Shown: in pieces, positions 28,425 to 37,365 of the stretch
Layout: each line of letters begins with the position of its first letter
Position numbering within the stretch: the stretch's first letter is position 1
From: Streptomyces werraensis
GTDB lineage: Bacteria > Actinomycetota > Actinomycetes > Streptomycetales > Streptomycetaceae
NCBI GenBank assembly: GCA_014656175.1
Contig: BNBX01000002.1
Location: forward strand, 124,001 to 188,000
DNA: 64,000 bases
Direction of reading: 5' to 3'
Translations under genes and position numbers: made by a program
Notes under the pieces: model-generated
The model's database searches: none
Seen by the model: the letters and a program-made list of their open reading frames with translations, nothing else
What the model was told of the DNA's origin: nothing

Positions 28425-29195
28425 GTGACGTCGCTCGACAAGCCGACAACCGAAGAGACCTCCGCGGACACGTCCGCGGACGACGCCCGGGCGGTGACGG
28501 AAGCGGCCCTGTTCGAGGCGTTCGGCGGTGTCCGGGGCATGGTCGAGACGGTGCTGCCGGGGCTGCTCTTCGTCAGCATCTACACGGTCAACAAGAACCT
28601 GCACATGTCCGCGCTCGCGGCGCTCGGCGTGGCGCTCGTCATGGTCGTGGTCCGGCTGGCCCGCAGGGACACCGTGAAGCACGCGTTCAGCGGCGTCTTC
28701 GGCGTCGGCTTCGGCGTGGTCTTCGCGATGATGACCGGCAACGCCAAGGACTTCTACCTGCCGGGCATGCTGTACACGCTGGGCCTGGCCGTGGCGTACA
28801 TCGTCACGGCGATGGCGGGCGTCCCGCTGATCGGCCTGATGCTGGGCCCGGTGTTCAAGGAGAACCTCTCCTGGCGCACCAGGAACCCGGGCCGCAAGAA
28901 GGCGTACACCAAGGCCAGCTGGGCCTGGGGCCTGATCCTGCTCGCCAAGTGCGCGATCCTCTTCCCGCTGTACTGGTGGGCGGACACCACCCAGCTCGGC
29001 TGGGTGCTGGTGGCGCTGAAGATCCCGCCGTTCCTGCTCGCCGTCTACCTGACCTGGGTGTTCCTGGCGAAGGCCCCGCCGCCGATCGACGTCTTCGCCG
29101 AGATGGAGGCGGAGGAGCGCGCGGAGGAGGAGCGGAAGGCCGCCGCCGCGGAGGAGGGCGAAGGGGCGCCGGCAGGCCGGCACCGCCGGTCCTGA
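28425..29195 (+). CDS. DUF3159 integral membrane protein
   Basis: A 256-residue protein from GTG 28425 with about five TM helices between residues 40 and 215, and an acidic, then E/A-rich cytoplasmic tail. The family is actinobacterial and conserved beside the OB-fold gene and the TrkA genes, hinting at an envelope or ion-transport role that is not established. Confidence 0.88.
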   Translation: MTSLDKPTTEETSADTSADDARAVTEAALFEAFGGVRGMVETVLPGLLFVSIYTVNKNLHMSALAALGVALVMVVVRLARRDTVKHAFSGVFGVGFGVVFAMMTGNAKDFYLPGMLYTLGLAVAYIVTAMAGVPLIGLMLGPVFKENLSWRTRNPGRKKAYTKASWAWGLILLAKCAILFPLYWWADTTQLGWVLVALKIPPFLLAVYLTWVFLAKAPPPIDVFAEMEAEERAEEERKAAAAEEGEGAPAGRHRRS

Positions 29196-29208
29196 GTTCC
29201 CTGCACGT

Positions 29209-29244
29209 GTGAGGGGCGCCCGGATGTCTCCGGGCGCCCCTCAC
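29209..29244. terminator. Bidirectional 15-bp hairpin between DUF3159 and ceoC
   Basis: Arms 29209-29223 and 29230-29244 are fully complementary with a 6-nt loop in the 59-base gap between convergent stops. Confidence 0.8.
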
Positions 29245-29254
29245 GTCTCGCCTG

Positions 29255-29923
29255 TTACGACTCCTTGCGGACCGAGAGCAGGTCCTCCAGCTGCTCCTCA
29301 CGGGCCTGCGCGGCCACGAAGAGCAGCTCGTCGCCGGCCTCCAGGGAGTCCTCGCGGGTCGGCGTCAGCACCCGCGTGCCGCGGATGATCGTGACCAGCG
29401 AGGTGTCCTGCGGCCACTCCACGTCCCCGACCTGGGTGCCGGCCAGCGCGGACTCCTCCGGCAGGGTCAGCTCCACCAGGTTGGCGTCGCCGTGGCTGAA
29501 GCGCAGCAGCCGGACCAGGTCGCCGACGCTGACCGCCTCCTCCACCAGCGCCGACATCAGACGCGGCGTGGAGACGGCGACGTCCACGCCCCACGACTCG
29601 TTGAACAGCCACTCGTTCTTCGGGTTGTTCACCCGGGCGACGACGCGGGGCACGCCGTACTCGGTCTTCGCCAGCAGCGACACCACCAGGTTGACCTTGT
29701 CGTCGCCGGTCGCGGCAATGACGACGTTGCAGCGCTGGAGCGCCGCCTCGTCCAGGGACGTGATCTCGCAGGCGTCGGCGAGCAGCCACTCCGCCTGCGG
29801 GACGCGCTCCACCGAGATCGCGGTCGGGGCCTTGTCGATCAGCAGGACCTCGTGGCCGTTCTCCAGCAGCTCGCCCGCGATCGAGCGGCCGACCGCTCCG
29901 GCTCCGGCAATGGCGACCCTCAT
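29255..29923 (-). CDS. ceoC: TrkA-type K+ uptake regulatory subunit (CeoC)
   Basis: A 222-residue protein with an N-terminal RCK/TrkA_N Rossmann domain (AGAGAVGRSIAGEL at about 5-18, the acidic strand-2 end LLIDKAP) and a C-terminal TrkA_C domain (about 140-220). It binds NAD(H) or nucleotides and gates a K+ transporter. Its start overlaps the ceoB stop (TGATG), and the two subunits likely assemble together. The permease across the divergent region is the likely partner. Confidence 0.88.
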   Translation of the reverse strand: MRVAIAGAGAVGRSIAGELLENGHEVLLIDKAPTAISVERVPQAEWLLADACEITSLDEAALQRCNVVIAATGDDKVNLVVSLLAKTEYGVPRVVARVNNPKNEWLFNESWGVDVAVSTPRLMSALVEEAVSVGDLVRLLRFSHGDANLVELTLPEESALAGTQVGDVEWPQDTSLVTIIRGTRVLTPTREDSLEAGDELLFVAAQAREEQLEDLLSVRKES

Positions 29924-30594
29924 CAGCGACCGCCCTCCTCGTCGGGCCCCTTGGCGAAGGCCGCCTCGACCCGGTCGATCTCGTCCGTGCGCATCATCAC
30001 ATGCACCAGGTCACCCTCCTGCAACACCGTCTGCGAGCTGGGCAGGATGGCCTCGCCGAGCCGGGTGAGGAACGCGACCCGCACGCCCGTCTCGTCCTGC
30101 AGCCGGGAGATGCGGTGCCCCACCCATGCCGGGGAGGTGTGCACCTCCGCGAGCTGCACCCCGCCGGTGGGGTCGCGCCACAGCGGCTCGGCGCCCGAGG
30201 GGAGCAGCCGGCGCAGCATCTGGTCGGCGGTCCACCGGACCGTGGCGACCGTCGGGATGCCGAGCCGCTGGTACACCTCCGCGCGCCGGGGGTCGTAGAT
30301 GCGGGCGGCGACGTTCTCGATGCCGAACATCTCGCGGGCCACCCGGGCGGCGATGATGTTGGAGTTGTCGCCGCTGGACACGGCGGCGAAGGCGCCGGCG
30401 TCCTCGATGCCCGCCTCGCGCAGGGTGTCCTGGTCGAAGCCGACGCCGGTGACCCGGCGGCCGCCGAACGAGGAGCCCAGCCGGCGGAACGCGGTGGGGT
30501 CCTGGTCGACCACGGCGATCGTGTGCCCTTGTTCCTCCAGGGCCTGGGCCAGGGCGGAACCGACCCTGCCGCAGCCCATGATGACGATATGCAT
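29923..30594 (-). CDS. ceoB: TrkA-type K+ uptake regulatory subunit (CeoB)
   Basis: A 223-residue protein beginning MHIVIMGCGRVGSALA, the Rossmann GxGRVG nucleotide loop of TrkA, with VVDQDP at strand 2. A linker follows and then a TrkA_C domain with AFLTRLGEAILPSS. Named by its position beside an APC permease and a second TrkA gene, as in the Mycobacterium ceoBC locus. Confidence 0.88.
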   Translation of the reverse strand: MHIVIMGCGRVGSALAQALEEQGHTIAVVDQDPTAFRRLGSSFGGRRVTGVGFDQDTLREAGIEDAGAFAAVSSGDNSNIIAARVAREMFGIENVAARIYDPRRAEVYQRLGIPTVATVRWTADQMLRRLLPSGAEPLWRDPTGGVQLAEVHTSPAWVGHRISRLQDETGVRVAFLTRLGEAILPSSQTVLQEGDLVHVMMRTDEIDRVEAAFAKGPDEEGGR

Positions 30595-31006
30595 CGCGTT
30601 ACACCGCGCTTCCTGCAGGCCGTGCGACCTTCATGACCTTCGTGCTCATGTCTCTCTTTCGGCTCGCCAGGCAACACGTCGCGGCCTGTTGGCGGCCGCC
30701 AGGCAACATCATGCCGGGGTCCGCGGACCCTGACGCCCCTCGGGGGCGTCCTGTCCGCCGTGACCGACGGTACGCGGGGGTCGCCGTCACCGGCGGCAGG
30801 GGGTGCGCGGGCGCGGCGGAGGGTGTTCCCGGGCCGGGCCCCGGACACACGCGCGCAGTTCCCCGCGCCCCTTCGGGTACTGCGGTGGACGCACCCGCAG
30901 GGGCGCGGGGAACTGCGCGAGCAACCCACGACGATGCGCATCGAATGCGTACCGTCCGACCCGGCGCCCCGGGCAGGTCCGGGGAACGCGGGCAGGCACC
31001 CAGGCC
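30595..31006. other. 412-base intergenic region carrying a long palindrome
   Basis: No credible gene; the open frames lack ribosome sites and recognisable products. It presumably carries the ceoBC promoter. The long inverted repeat at 30853-30918 is listed separately. Confidence 0.55.
30853..30918. repeat. Inverted repeat with perfect 20-bp arms
   Basis: Arms 30853-30872 and 30899-30918 are exactly complementary. The 26-base loop can extend the stem with CGGGT/ACCCG. The motif (GCGCAGTTCCCCGCGCC and complement) is a recurrent Streptomyces intergenic palindrome and may terminate transcription. Confidence 0.75.
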
Positions 31007-31102
31007 CTAGCGGCGCGTGATGCTGCGCACGCTGGCGATCGCCAGGACGCCGAGAACGACGAGGCCGGCCGCTGCGCCGATCAGTTCTGCGGTCGTGTGC
31101 AT
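31007..31102 (-). CDS. Small single-pass membrane protein, 31 residues
   Basis: ATG 31102 is preceded by GGAGGG at 31107-31112, a near-ideal site. The product starts MHTTAELIGAAAGLVVLG, has one hydrophobic helix (about residues 7-25) and ends SVRSITRR, a positive-inside tail. It lies divergent to the APC permease and upstream of ceoB. It could be a small accessory subunit of the K+ transport system, but that is inference from position. Confidence 0.6.
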   Translation of the reverse strand: MHTTAELIGAAAGLVVLGVLAIASVRSITRR

Positions 31103-31292
31103 GGGACCCTCCACGAGACGTGGCGACAACGGCCGGGCATGTGGTCGTACAGGCATGGGCCTCCCCCGGCCTGCCCGGTCCGCACCCCGGCGCCCCGACT
31201 TTTCACCCTGAGGGCAGCGGCCGTATGGATGTCGTATGGATCGGGGGTGGCGGGTGCGCCACACGTCGCCGGACGGCTTACGATCCACACTT

Positions 31293-33338
31293 GTGTCCAA
31301 ACTGACCGACGTGCCCAAACGCATCCTCATCGGGCGCGCACTTCGCAGCGACCGGCTGGGCGAGACGCTCCTGCCGAAGCGCGTCGCACTCCCCGTCTTC
31401 GCCTCCGACCCGCTGTCCTCCGTGGCGTACGCGCCCGGCGAGGTGCTGCTGGTCCTGTCCATCGCGGGCCTGTCGGCGTACCACTTCAGCCCCTGGATCG
31501 CCGTCGCGGTCGTCGTGCTGATGTTCACCGTGGTCGCGTCCTACCGGCAGAACGTGCACGCCTACCCCAGCGGCGGCGGCGACTACGAGGTGGCCACCAC
31601 CAACCTCGGGTCGAAGGCAGGCCTGACCGTCGCGAGCGCCCTGCTCGTCGACTACGTCCTCACGGTCGCCGTGTCGATCTCCTCCGGCATCGAGAACCTC
31701 GGCTCCGCGGTCCCGTTCGTCGTCGAGAACAAGGTGGCCTGCGCGATCGGCGTGATCGTGCTGCTGACGCTGATGAATCTGCGGGGTGTCAAGGAGTCGG
31801 GCACACTCTTCGCGATCCCCACGTACGTCTTTGTCGCCGGCGTCTTCCTCATGATCGCGTGGGGCGCCTTCCGCGGGGTCGTCCTCGGCGACGACATGCG
31901 CGCGCCGACCGCCGACTTCGAGATCAAACCCGAACACCCCGGCCTGGCCGGCTTCGCGCTGCTCTTCCTGCTGCTGCGCGCCTTCTCCTCCGGCTGCGCC
32001 GCGCTCACCGGCGTCGAGGCGATCTCCAACGGCGTACCGGCCTTCCGCAAGCCCAAGTCGCGGAACGCGGCGACCACGCTCGCCATGATGGGTCTGCTCG
32101 CCGTCACCATGTTCTGCGGCATCATCGGGCTGGCCATGGCCACGGACGTCCGCATGGCCGAGAACCCCGCCAAGGACCTGATCCACGACGGAGCCCCCCT
32201 CGGCCCCGACTACGTCCAGGACCCGGTGATCTCCCAGGTCGCCGAGGCCGTGTTCGGTCACGGCAGCCTGCTGTTCATCGTTCTCGCCGCCGCCACCGCG
32301 CTGGTGCTGTTCCTCGCCGCGAACACCGCCTACAACGGCTTCCCGCTGCTCGGCTCGATCCTCGCCCAGGACCGCTACCTCCCCCGCCAGCTCCACACCC
32401 GCGGCGACCGCCTCGCCTTCTCCAACGGCATCGTGCTGCTCGCGGGCGCCGCCGGACTGCTGGTGTGGGTCTACGGCGCCGACTCCACCCGGCTGATCCA
32501 GCTCTACATCGTCGGCGTCTTCGTGTCCTTCACGCTCAGCCAGACCGGCATGGTGCGGCACTGGAACCGGCTGCTCGGCGCGGAGAAGGACCCGGCCGCG
32601 CGCCGCCGCATGGTCCGCTCCCGGGCCATCAACGCCTTCGGCGCCTTCTTCACCGGCCTGGTGCTGGTCGTCGTGCTGCTCACCAAGTTCACCCACGGCG
32701 CCTGGGTCGCGCTGCTCGGCATGTGCATCTTCTACGCGACCATGACGGCGATCCGCAGGCACTACGACCGGGTCGCCGAGGAGATCGCGGCGCCGGGTAC
32801 CCCGACCGACGACAGCGTGCGGCCCTCCCGGGTCCACTCCGTCGTCCTGGTCTCCAAGGTGCACCGCCCCGCCCTGCGCGCCCTCGCCTACGCCAAGCTG
32901 CTGCGCTCCGACACCCTGGAGGCGCTCAGCGTCAACGTGGACGCCGAGGAGACCAGGGCGCTGCGCGACGAGTGGGAGCGGCGCGACATCGACGTCCCCC
33001 TGAAGGTGCTCGACTCCCCGTACCGGGAGGTCACCCGCCCGGTGATCGAGTACGTCAAGAGCCTGCGCGCGCAGTCGCCGCGCGATGTGGTCTCCGTGAT
33101 CATCCCGGAGTACGTGGTCGGCCACTGGTACGAGCACTTCCTCCACAACCAGAGCGCGCTGCGGCTCAAGGGCCGGCTGCTGTTCACACCGGGCGTGATG
33201 GTCACCTCGGTGCCGTACCAGCTGGAGTCCTCCGAGGCGGCGAAACTGCGCGCCCGCAAGCGGCAGGACTGGACCGCGCCCGGCTCGGTGCGACGGGGAC
33301 CCGCCGAGCGGGCGAAGGACAGCTCGCCGCGCACGTAG
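31293..33338 (+). CDS. APC-superfamily permease with C-terminal cytoplasmic domain
   Basis: A 681-residue protein. After a short soluble N-terminus (residues 1-45) there are about 12 TM helices to about residue 480, with the APC helix-1 unwound motif FASDPLSSVAYAPGE and FSSGCAALTGVEAISNGVPAF. A soluble C-terminal domain of about 200 residues follows (SVVLVSKVHRPALRALAYAK), as in KUP-like or KimA-type K+ importers. Adjacent TrkA subunits fit a K+ transporter gated by RCK proteins, although APC annotation alone does not show the substrate. GTG 31293 was chosen over ATG 31236, which lacks a ribosome site. Confidence 0.88.
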   Translation: MSKLTDVPKRILIGRALRSDRLGETLLPKRVALPVFASDPLSSVAYAPGEVLLVLSIAGLSAYHFSPWIAVAVVVLMFTVVASYRQNVHAYPSGGGDYEVATTNLGSKAGLTVASALLVDYVLTVAVSISSGIENLGSAVPFVVENKVACAIGVIVLLTLMNLRGVKESGTLFAIPTYVFVAGVFLMIAWGAFRGVVLGDDMRAPTADFEIKPEHPGLAGFALLFLLLRAFSSGCAALTGVEAISNGVPAFRKPKSRNAATTLAMMGLLAVTMFCGIIGLAMATDVRMAENPAKDLIHDGAPLGPDYVQDPVISQVAEAVFGHGSLLFIVLAAATALVLFLAANTAYNGFPLLGSILAQDRYLPRQLHTRGDRLAFSNGIVLLAGAAGLLVWVYGADSTRLIQLYIVGVFVSFTLSQTGMVRHWNRLLGAEKDPAARRRMVRSRAINAFGAFFTGLVLVVVLLTKFTHGAWVALLGMCIFYATMTAIRRHYDRVAEEIAAPGTPTDDSVRPSRVHSVVLVSKVHRPALRALAYAKLLRSDTLEALSVNVDAEETRALRDEWERRDIDVPLKVLDSPYREVTRPVIEYVKSLRAQSPRDVVSVIIPEYVVGHWYEHFLHNQSALRLKGRLLFTPGVMVTSVPYQLESSEAAKLRARKRQDWTAPGSVRRGPAERAKDSSPRT

Positions 33339-33407
33339 ACTGGTGGGCTGTTGTCCCGGGCCGTCAGGCCCGCCCGCCCGTACCCGATGTTGTGGAGTCA
33401 CCCCGCC

Positions 33408-34736
33408 ATGCAGGCAGAACCGAGGAAATCACTGGTGGGGGAGGAGTACGAGGTCGAGATCGGCCCCGTCGCCCACGGCGGCCACTGCATCGCCCGTACG
33501 TCGGAGGGGCAGGTCCTCTTCGTGCGGCACGCGCTGCCCGGTGAACGGGTCGTCGCCCGCGTCACCGAGGGCGAGGAGGGCGCGCGGTTCCTGCGCGCCG
33601 ACGCGGTGACGGTGCTGGAGGCGTCCAAGGACCGCATCGACGCCCCCTGCCCGTTCGCCGGTCCCGGCCGCTGCGGCGGCTGTGACTGGCAGCACGCCAA
33701 GCCGGGCGCGCAGCGGCGGCTCAAGGGCGAGGTCGTCGCCGAGCAGCTCCAGCGGCTGGCCGGGCTGACGCCCGAGGAGGCCGGCTGGGACGGCACGGTG
33801 ATGCCCGCCGAGGGCGACAAGGTGCCCGCGGGCCAGGTCCCGTCCTGGCGCACGCGTGTGCAGTACGCGGTGACCGCGGACGGCCGCGCGGGACTGCGCC
33901 GGCACCGCTCGCACGAGGTCGAGCCGATCGACCACTGCCTGATCGCCGCGGAGGGCGTCAGCGAGCTGGGCATCGAGAAGCGGGACTGGACCGGCATGGA
34001 CTCGGTCGAGGCGATCGCCGCGACCGGCTCCCAGGACCGGCAGGTCGTCCTGACGCCGAAGCCCGGCGCCCGTCTCCCGCTGGTCGAACTGGACCGCCCC
34101 GTCTCGGTGCTGCGCATCGACGAGCGCAACGGCCAGGTGCACCGCGTGCACGGCCGCCCCTTCGTCCGCGAGCGGGCGGACGGCCGCACCTACCGGGTCG
34201 GCAACGGCGGTTTCTGGCAGGTCCACCCGAAGGCCGCCGACACCCTCGTCACCGCGGTCATGCAGGGCCTGCTGCCGCGCAAGGGCGACATGGCGCTCGA
34301 CCTGTACTGCGGCGTCGGCCTGTTCGCCGGCGCGCTGGCCGACCGGGTGGGCGAGCAGGGCGCCGTCCTCGGCATCGAGTCCGGCAAGCGCGCGGTGGAG
34401 GACGCCCGGCACAACCTGGCCGACTTCCCGCGCGTGCGGATCGAGCAGGGCAAGGTCGAGTCGGTCCTGCCGCGCACCGGCATCACCGAGGTCGACCTGG
34501 TCGTCCTCGACCCGCCCCGCGCGGGCGCCGGGCGCAGGACCGTCGAGCACCTCTCCTCCCTGGGCGCCCGCCGCATCGCCTACGTCGCCTGCGACCCGGC
34601 CGCCCTGGCCCGTGACCTCGCGTACTTCCGGGACGGCGGCTACAAGGTGCGGACGCTGCGGGTGTTCGACCTGTTCCCGATGACGCATCACGTGGAGTGC
34701 GTGGCGATTCTGGAGCCCGCCGCAAAGGGACTCTGA
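33408..34736 (+). CDS. Class I SAM-dependent RNA m5U methyltransferase (TrmA/RlmD/RlmC family)
   Basis: A 442-residue enzyme. The N-terminal TRAM domain (about 1-65) binds RNA. Iron-sulfur ligands are in CPFAGPGRCGGC near 79-90 and DHC near 183. The methylase core has DLYCGVGLFAG near 298, VVLDPPRAG near 364 and the catalytic Cys in YVACDPAALARDL near 394. The product would be 5-methyluridine in rRNA or tRNA. Divergence within the family prevents assigning the exact site. It marks the end of the conserved block; the next 330 bases separate it from the defence island. Confidence 0.9.
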   Translation: MQAEPRKSLVGEEYEVEIGPVAHGGHCIARTSEGQVLFVRHALPGERVVARVTEGEEGARFLRADAVTVLEASKDRIDAPCPFAGPGRCGGCDWQHAKPGAQRRLKGEVVAEQLQRLAGLTPEEAGWDGTVMPAEGDKVPAGQVPSWRTRVQYAVTADGRAGLRRHRSHEVEPIDHCLIAAEGVSELGIEKRDWTGMDSVEAIAATGSQDRQVVLTPKPGARLPLVELDRPVSVLRIDERNGQVHRVHGRPFVRERADGRTYRVGNGGFWQVHPKAADTLVTAVMQGLLPRKGDMALDLYCGVGLFAGALADRVGEQGAVLGIESGKRAVEDARHNLADFPRVRIEQGKVESVLPRTGITEVDLVVLDPPRAGAGRRTVEHLSSLGARRIAYVACDPAALARDLAYFRDGGYKVRTLRVFDLFPMTHHVECVAILEPAAKGL

Positions 34737-35070
34737 CCTGCGCGTTCCTCCTAGGGTTCGGGTGCGTCAAGGTGTGCTCGACCTGTTTTCCGGAGTCCAT
34801 CACGTGGAGCCTGTGGTAGGCGCGCGCCACGTTTCTCACCTGCGGCTCCGTGTAGCGGAGCGCCGGTTGGGCGCGCCTTTCCTCGCATGCGTGAGGGCGA
34901 TCGAGGAAGCGTCTTGACGCTCGTTCGACGCTGATTCTGGCGGAGCGTCATGGCGCTCGTCGGCCATCGAACCCAGGTCGTGCATCGCGCAGATGCCGAC
35001 GGAACCGCTCCGGCGTCTCGGCAACGGGGGCACGGGTGGCCATCAGCAGGGACCTGCCCCGAAACGGGTG
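34737..35070. other. Boundary interval between conserved block and defence island
   Basis: 334 bases without a credible gene. Short inverted and direct copies of GCGTC/GACGC around 34905-34955 are visible. I see no tRNA, no integrase remnant and no clear attachment repeat. Confidence 0.5.
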
Positions 35071-37365
35071 TCACCTGCCGCCGTACTCCGTCGTCACCCA
35101 CGAGCTGTCGAGGAACGGGCTGGGCCTGCCGTGCCAGAAGACGTCCACACTGTCGCGTGCCCGGGTCGCGGCCACGAAGAGCAGGGACCTGGCTCGCTGC
35201 ATCTCTTGCCGGTAGCGGGTGGGTTCACGGTCACGCAGTCGGCTCACGTCCTCACGCGGAACGAGCCCGTCGGTCACGCCCGCGATGATCATCCGCTGGT
35301 ACTCCAGCCCCTTGAACCGGAACATCGTGCCGATGTGCACCCCGGTGGAGCCGTTCGGTCCGTCGGAGCGGATCTCCACCGAGTCGATGCCGTGCAGCTT
35401 CAGCGTGTACCCCAGCTCGGTCGCCATCTGATTGGTCGGGACGCACACCGCGATCCGCTCGTGCGGGACAGCCGTGTCCGGGTCCGCGTCCCACTCCGTG
35501 ATCAGAGCGGCCACACCCTCCCGCTCGGCCTCCCAGTCCGGGAAGGCGTGCCCGGCCGGGAGGCCGCCGCTGAGTACGGACCGAAATCCGGCGAGGGTCT
35601 CCGTGCCGCCGTCGAGATCGTCGTACGTCGTCTCGCCCAGGACTCCGAGCGCCGAGCGCAGGATCTGCCGTGTGGTGCGGTAGCTGAGGGTGAGCTTCGC
35701 GGACCGGCCGCGGATGTTGACGCCCAGACTGCCGAGCGTCACCTGATTCTTGTAGATGCGCTGGTGGGTGTCGCCCACCAGGAACAGGTCGTCCGATGTA
35801 CGGGGGGCCATGGCGCGCAGCATCTTCCAGTGGGCGGGGCGCAGGTCCTGGGCCTCGTCCACCACGATGTGGCGGTAGCGGTGACGCAGTCGGCCGCCGG
35901 AGGTGTCCTGCAGGTGGATGTTGTCGAGGCCACCCGCATCCTCGCCCTGCCGCGCGATGCTCCGGATGCGCTGTTCACGGCCCATCTCCAGGCGGGCCGC
36001 GCGCTCCGCCACCTGGTCCCAGGTCTGCCGCCCGAGCCGGTCGAGCCGCTGGGTGAAGCGTTCGGCGAGCTGCCAGATCTCGGCCCGCTCCCCGCGCCCG
36101 ATGCTCTTGCCGCGCCCGGCCCGCCGGGCACGGAAGTAGTCGGTGCGGCTGCCGACCGCCTGGCCGAGGATGACCTGGGTCCACTCCTCGTGCAGGAACT
36201 CCGGGTCCCAGGTGTCCTCGCCCAGTTCGTCGAGCAGTGCGCGCCACTCGCGTACGGCCTGTCCGTCGTCGATGGCCTGCTTGCCGTTTCCGGGCTCGGC
36301 CTCGCGGACGACACGCAGCGCCAACTGGTCGACGTGACTCACGTCGACCCGGCCGAGCAGTTCCTCACCGCCCAGCTCCAGCAGCCGGGAACGCAGGTCG
36401 GCGGCGAGGTTCTTGTTGTAGGTGGTGAGCAGGACCGGCTTGTCGTTCCCCGGGGGGAGCTGCCGGACGAGGTGGCGTACCCGGTGCAGGGCGACGACGG
36501 TCTTGCCCGTGCCGGGCCCGCCTCCGACCCGCGCCGGTCCGTTGTAGCGGCGCTCGACGAGTTTGGCCTGCGTGGGGTGCAGGAAGCTCTTCCACCGGCC
36601 GAAGTCACCGCTCTCCAGCGCTCCGCGGAGGTCCTCGTCCGTGGTGGTGACGACCGTCGCCGGTCGCCGGGCGGCGGCCGCGAAATCGTCCGGGTCGACC
36701 GGCTCCGTGGCAGCCACCGGTCTGGTCACCTGGTCGAGCACGTCGTCGTACGACGCGCCGTCGAACAGCGCGATCAGCACCTCACCCGTCAGCTGCGGTG
36801 CGTACTCGACGAGCCCGAGCAGCTGGTCCTCGGTGGTGAGCGTGCGGATGACGGGCAGCAGGGGTTCCGCGACGCCGAGTTCGGACAGCTGGCGGTCGGA
36901 CCAGGCCGTGAACAAGGGCTCGGACCCCGACCCCGGTGGGAGCGGTTCGGGGGCGCCCGGCGGGTGCGGTTCGGGCGTGGCGGCCGGTGCCGGGGCGGTC
37001 GCGCTGGGCAGCCTGCCCAGGACAGTGTCCTCCACCACCTCCAGATCGACGTACTCGATGCCGCCGGTGACCTGGTTGACCCCGTACGAGAGCCGGTTGT
37101 AGACGTCCTTGCGGTGCTTGACGGAGACGATCAGCCAGTCGTCGTCGGCGAGGCGCAGCAGCAGGGCCCGGTACTCGTCGTTGACGCGTGCCGACCACAG
37201 CCGGTGGTCGCCCTTGAGCCGCTGGAGTTTGAGGCCGGTGGTGTTCGGATTCGTCCTGAACCTGTGCTGGAAGTCGAAGAAGGCACCCTTGACCGTGCGC
37301 GGCAGCTTGAGGATCTCCTTGTCGGCCCGGTCGAGCAGGCGCAGTGTGACGCCGGAGGTGGTCAT
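35071..37365 (-). CDS. RelE/ParE-like domain fused to UvrD-type superfamily 1 helicase
   Basis: A 764-residue protein. Residues 1-95 look like a complete RelE-fold module (LKLQRLKGDHRLWSARVNDEYRALL, then LIVSVKHRKDVYNR), retaining Arg/Lys/His/Tyr positions used by RelE-type RNases. A proline-rich linker (about 120-150) follows, then UvrD motifs: Walker A GGGPGTGKTV at 281-290, HIVVDEAQDL near 490, GTMFRFKGLEYQ near 665 and LLFVAATRARDSVDV near 735. ATG 37365 overlaps the stop of the upstream DUF1998 helicase gene (ATGA), so the two proteins are translationally coupled. Such RelE-UvrD fusions occur as solitary genes; here the coupling suggests a joint defence role. Whether the RelE part still cuts RNA is unknown. 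Confidence 0.88.
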   Translation of the reverse strand: MTTSGVTLRLLDRADKEILKLPRTVKGAFFDFQHRFRTNPNTTGLKLQRLKGDHRLWSARVNDEYRALLLRLADDDWLIVSVKHRKDVYNRLSYGVNQVTGGIEYVDLEVVEDTVLGRLPSATAPAPAATPEPHPPGAPEPLPPGSGSEPLFTAWSDRQLSELGVAEPLLPVIRTLTTEDQLLGLVEYAPQLTGEVLIALFDGASYDDVLDQVTRPVAATEPVDPDDFAAAARRPATVVTTTDEDLRGALESGDFGRWKSFLHPTQAKLVERRYNGPARVGGGPGTGKTVVALHRVRHLVRQLPPGNDKPVLLTTYNKNLAADLRSRLLELGGEELLGRVDVSHVDQLALRVVREAEPGNGKQAIDDGQAVREWRALLDELGEDTWDPEFLHEEWTQVILGQAVGSRTDYFRARRAGRGKSIGRGERAEIWQLAERFTQRLDRLGRQTWDQVAERAARLEMGREQRIRSIARQGEDAGGLDNIHLQDTSGGRLRHRYRHIVVDEAQDLRPAHWKMLRAMAPRTSDDLFLVGDTHQRIYKNQVTLGSLGVNIRGRSAKLTLSYRTTRQILRSALGVLGETTYDDLDGGTETLAGFRSVLSGGLPAGHAFPDWEAEREGVAALITEWDADPDTAVPHERIAVCVPTNQMATELGYTLKLHGIDSVEIRSDGPNGSTGVHIGTMFRFKGLEYQRMIIAGVTDGLVPREDVSRLRDREPTRYRQEMQRARSLLFVAATRARDSVDVFWHGRPSPFLDSSWVTTEYGGR

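Noticed and set aside
34960-35010. Possible tRNA 3' end or attachment site at the island boundary
   Set aside because: A short ATCGAACCCAGG stretch vaguely resembles a T-arm, but no cloverleaf, CCA or second copy was found.
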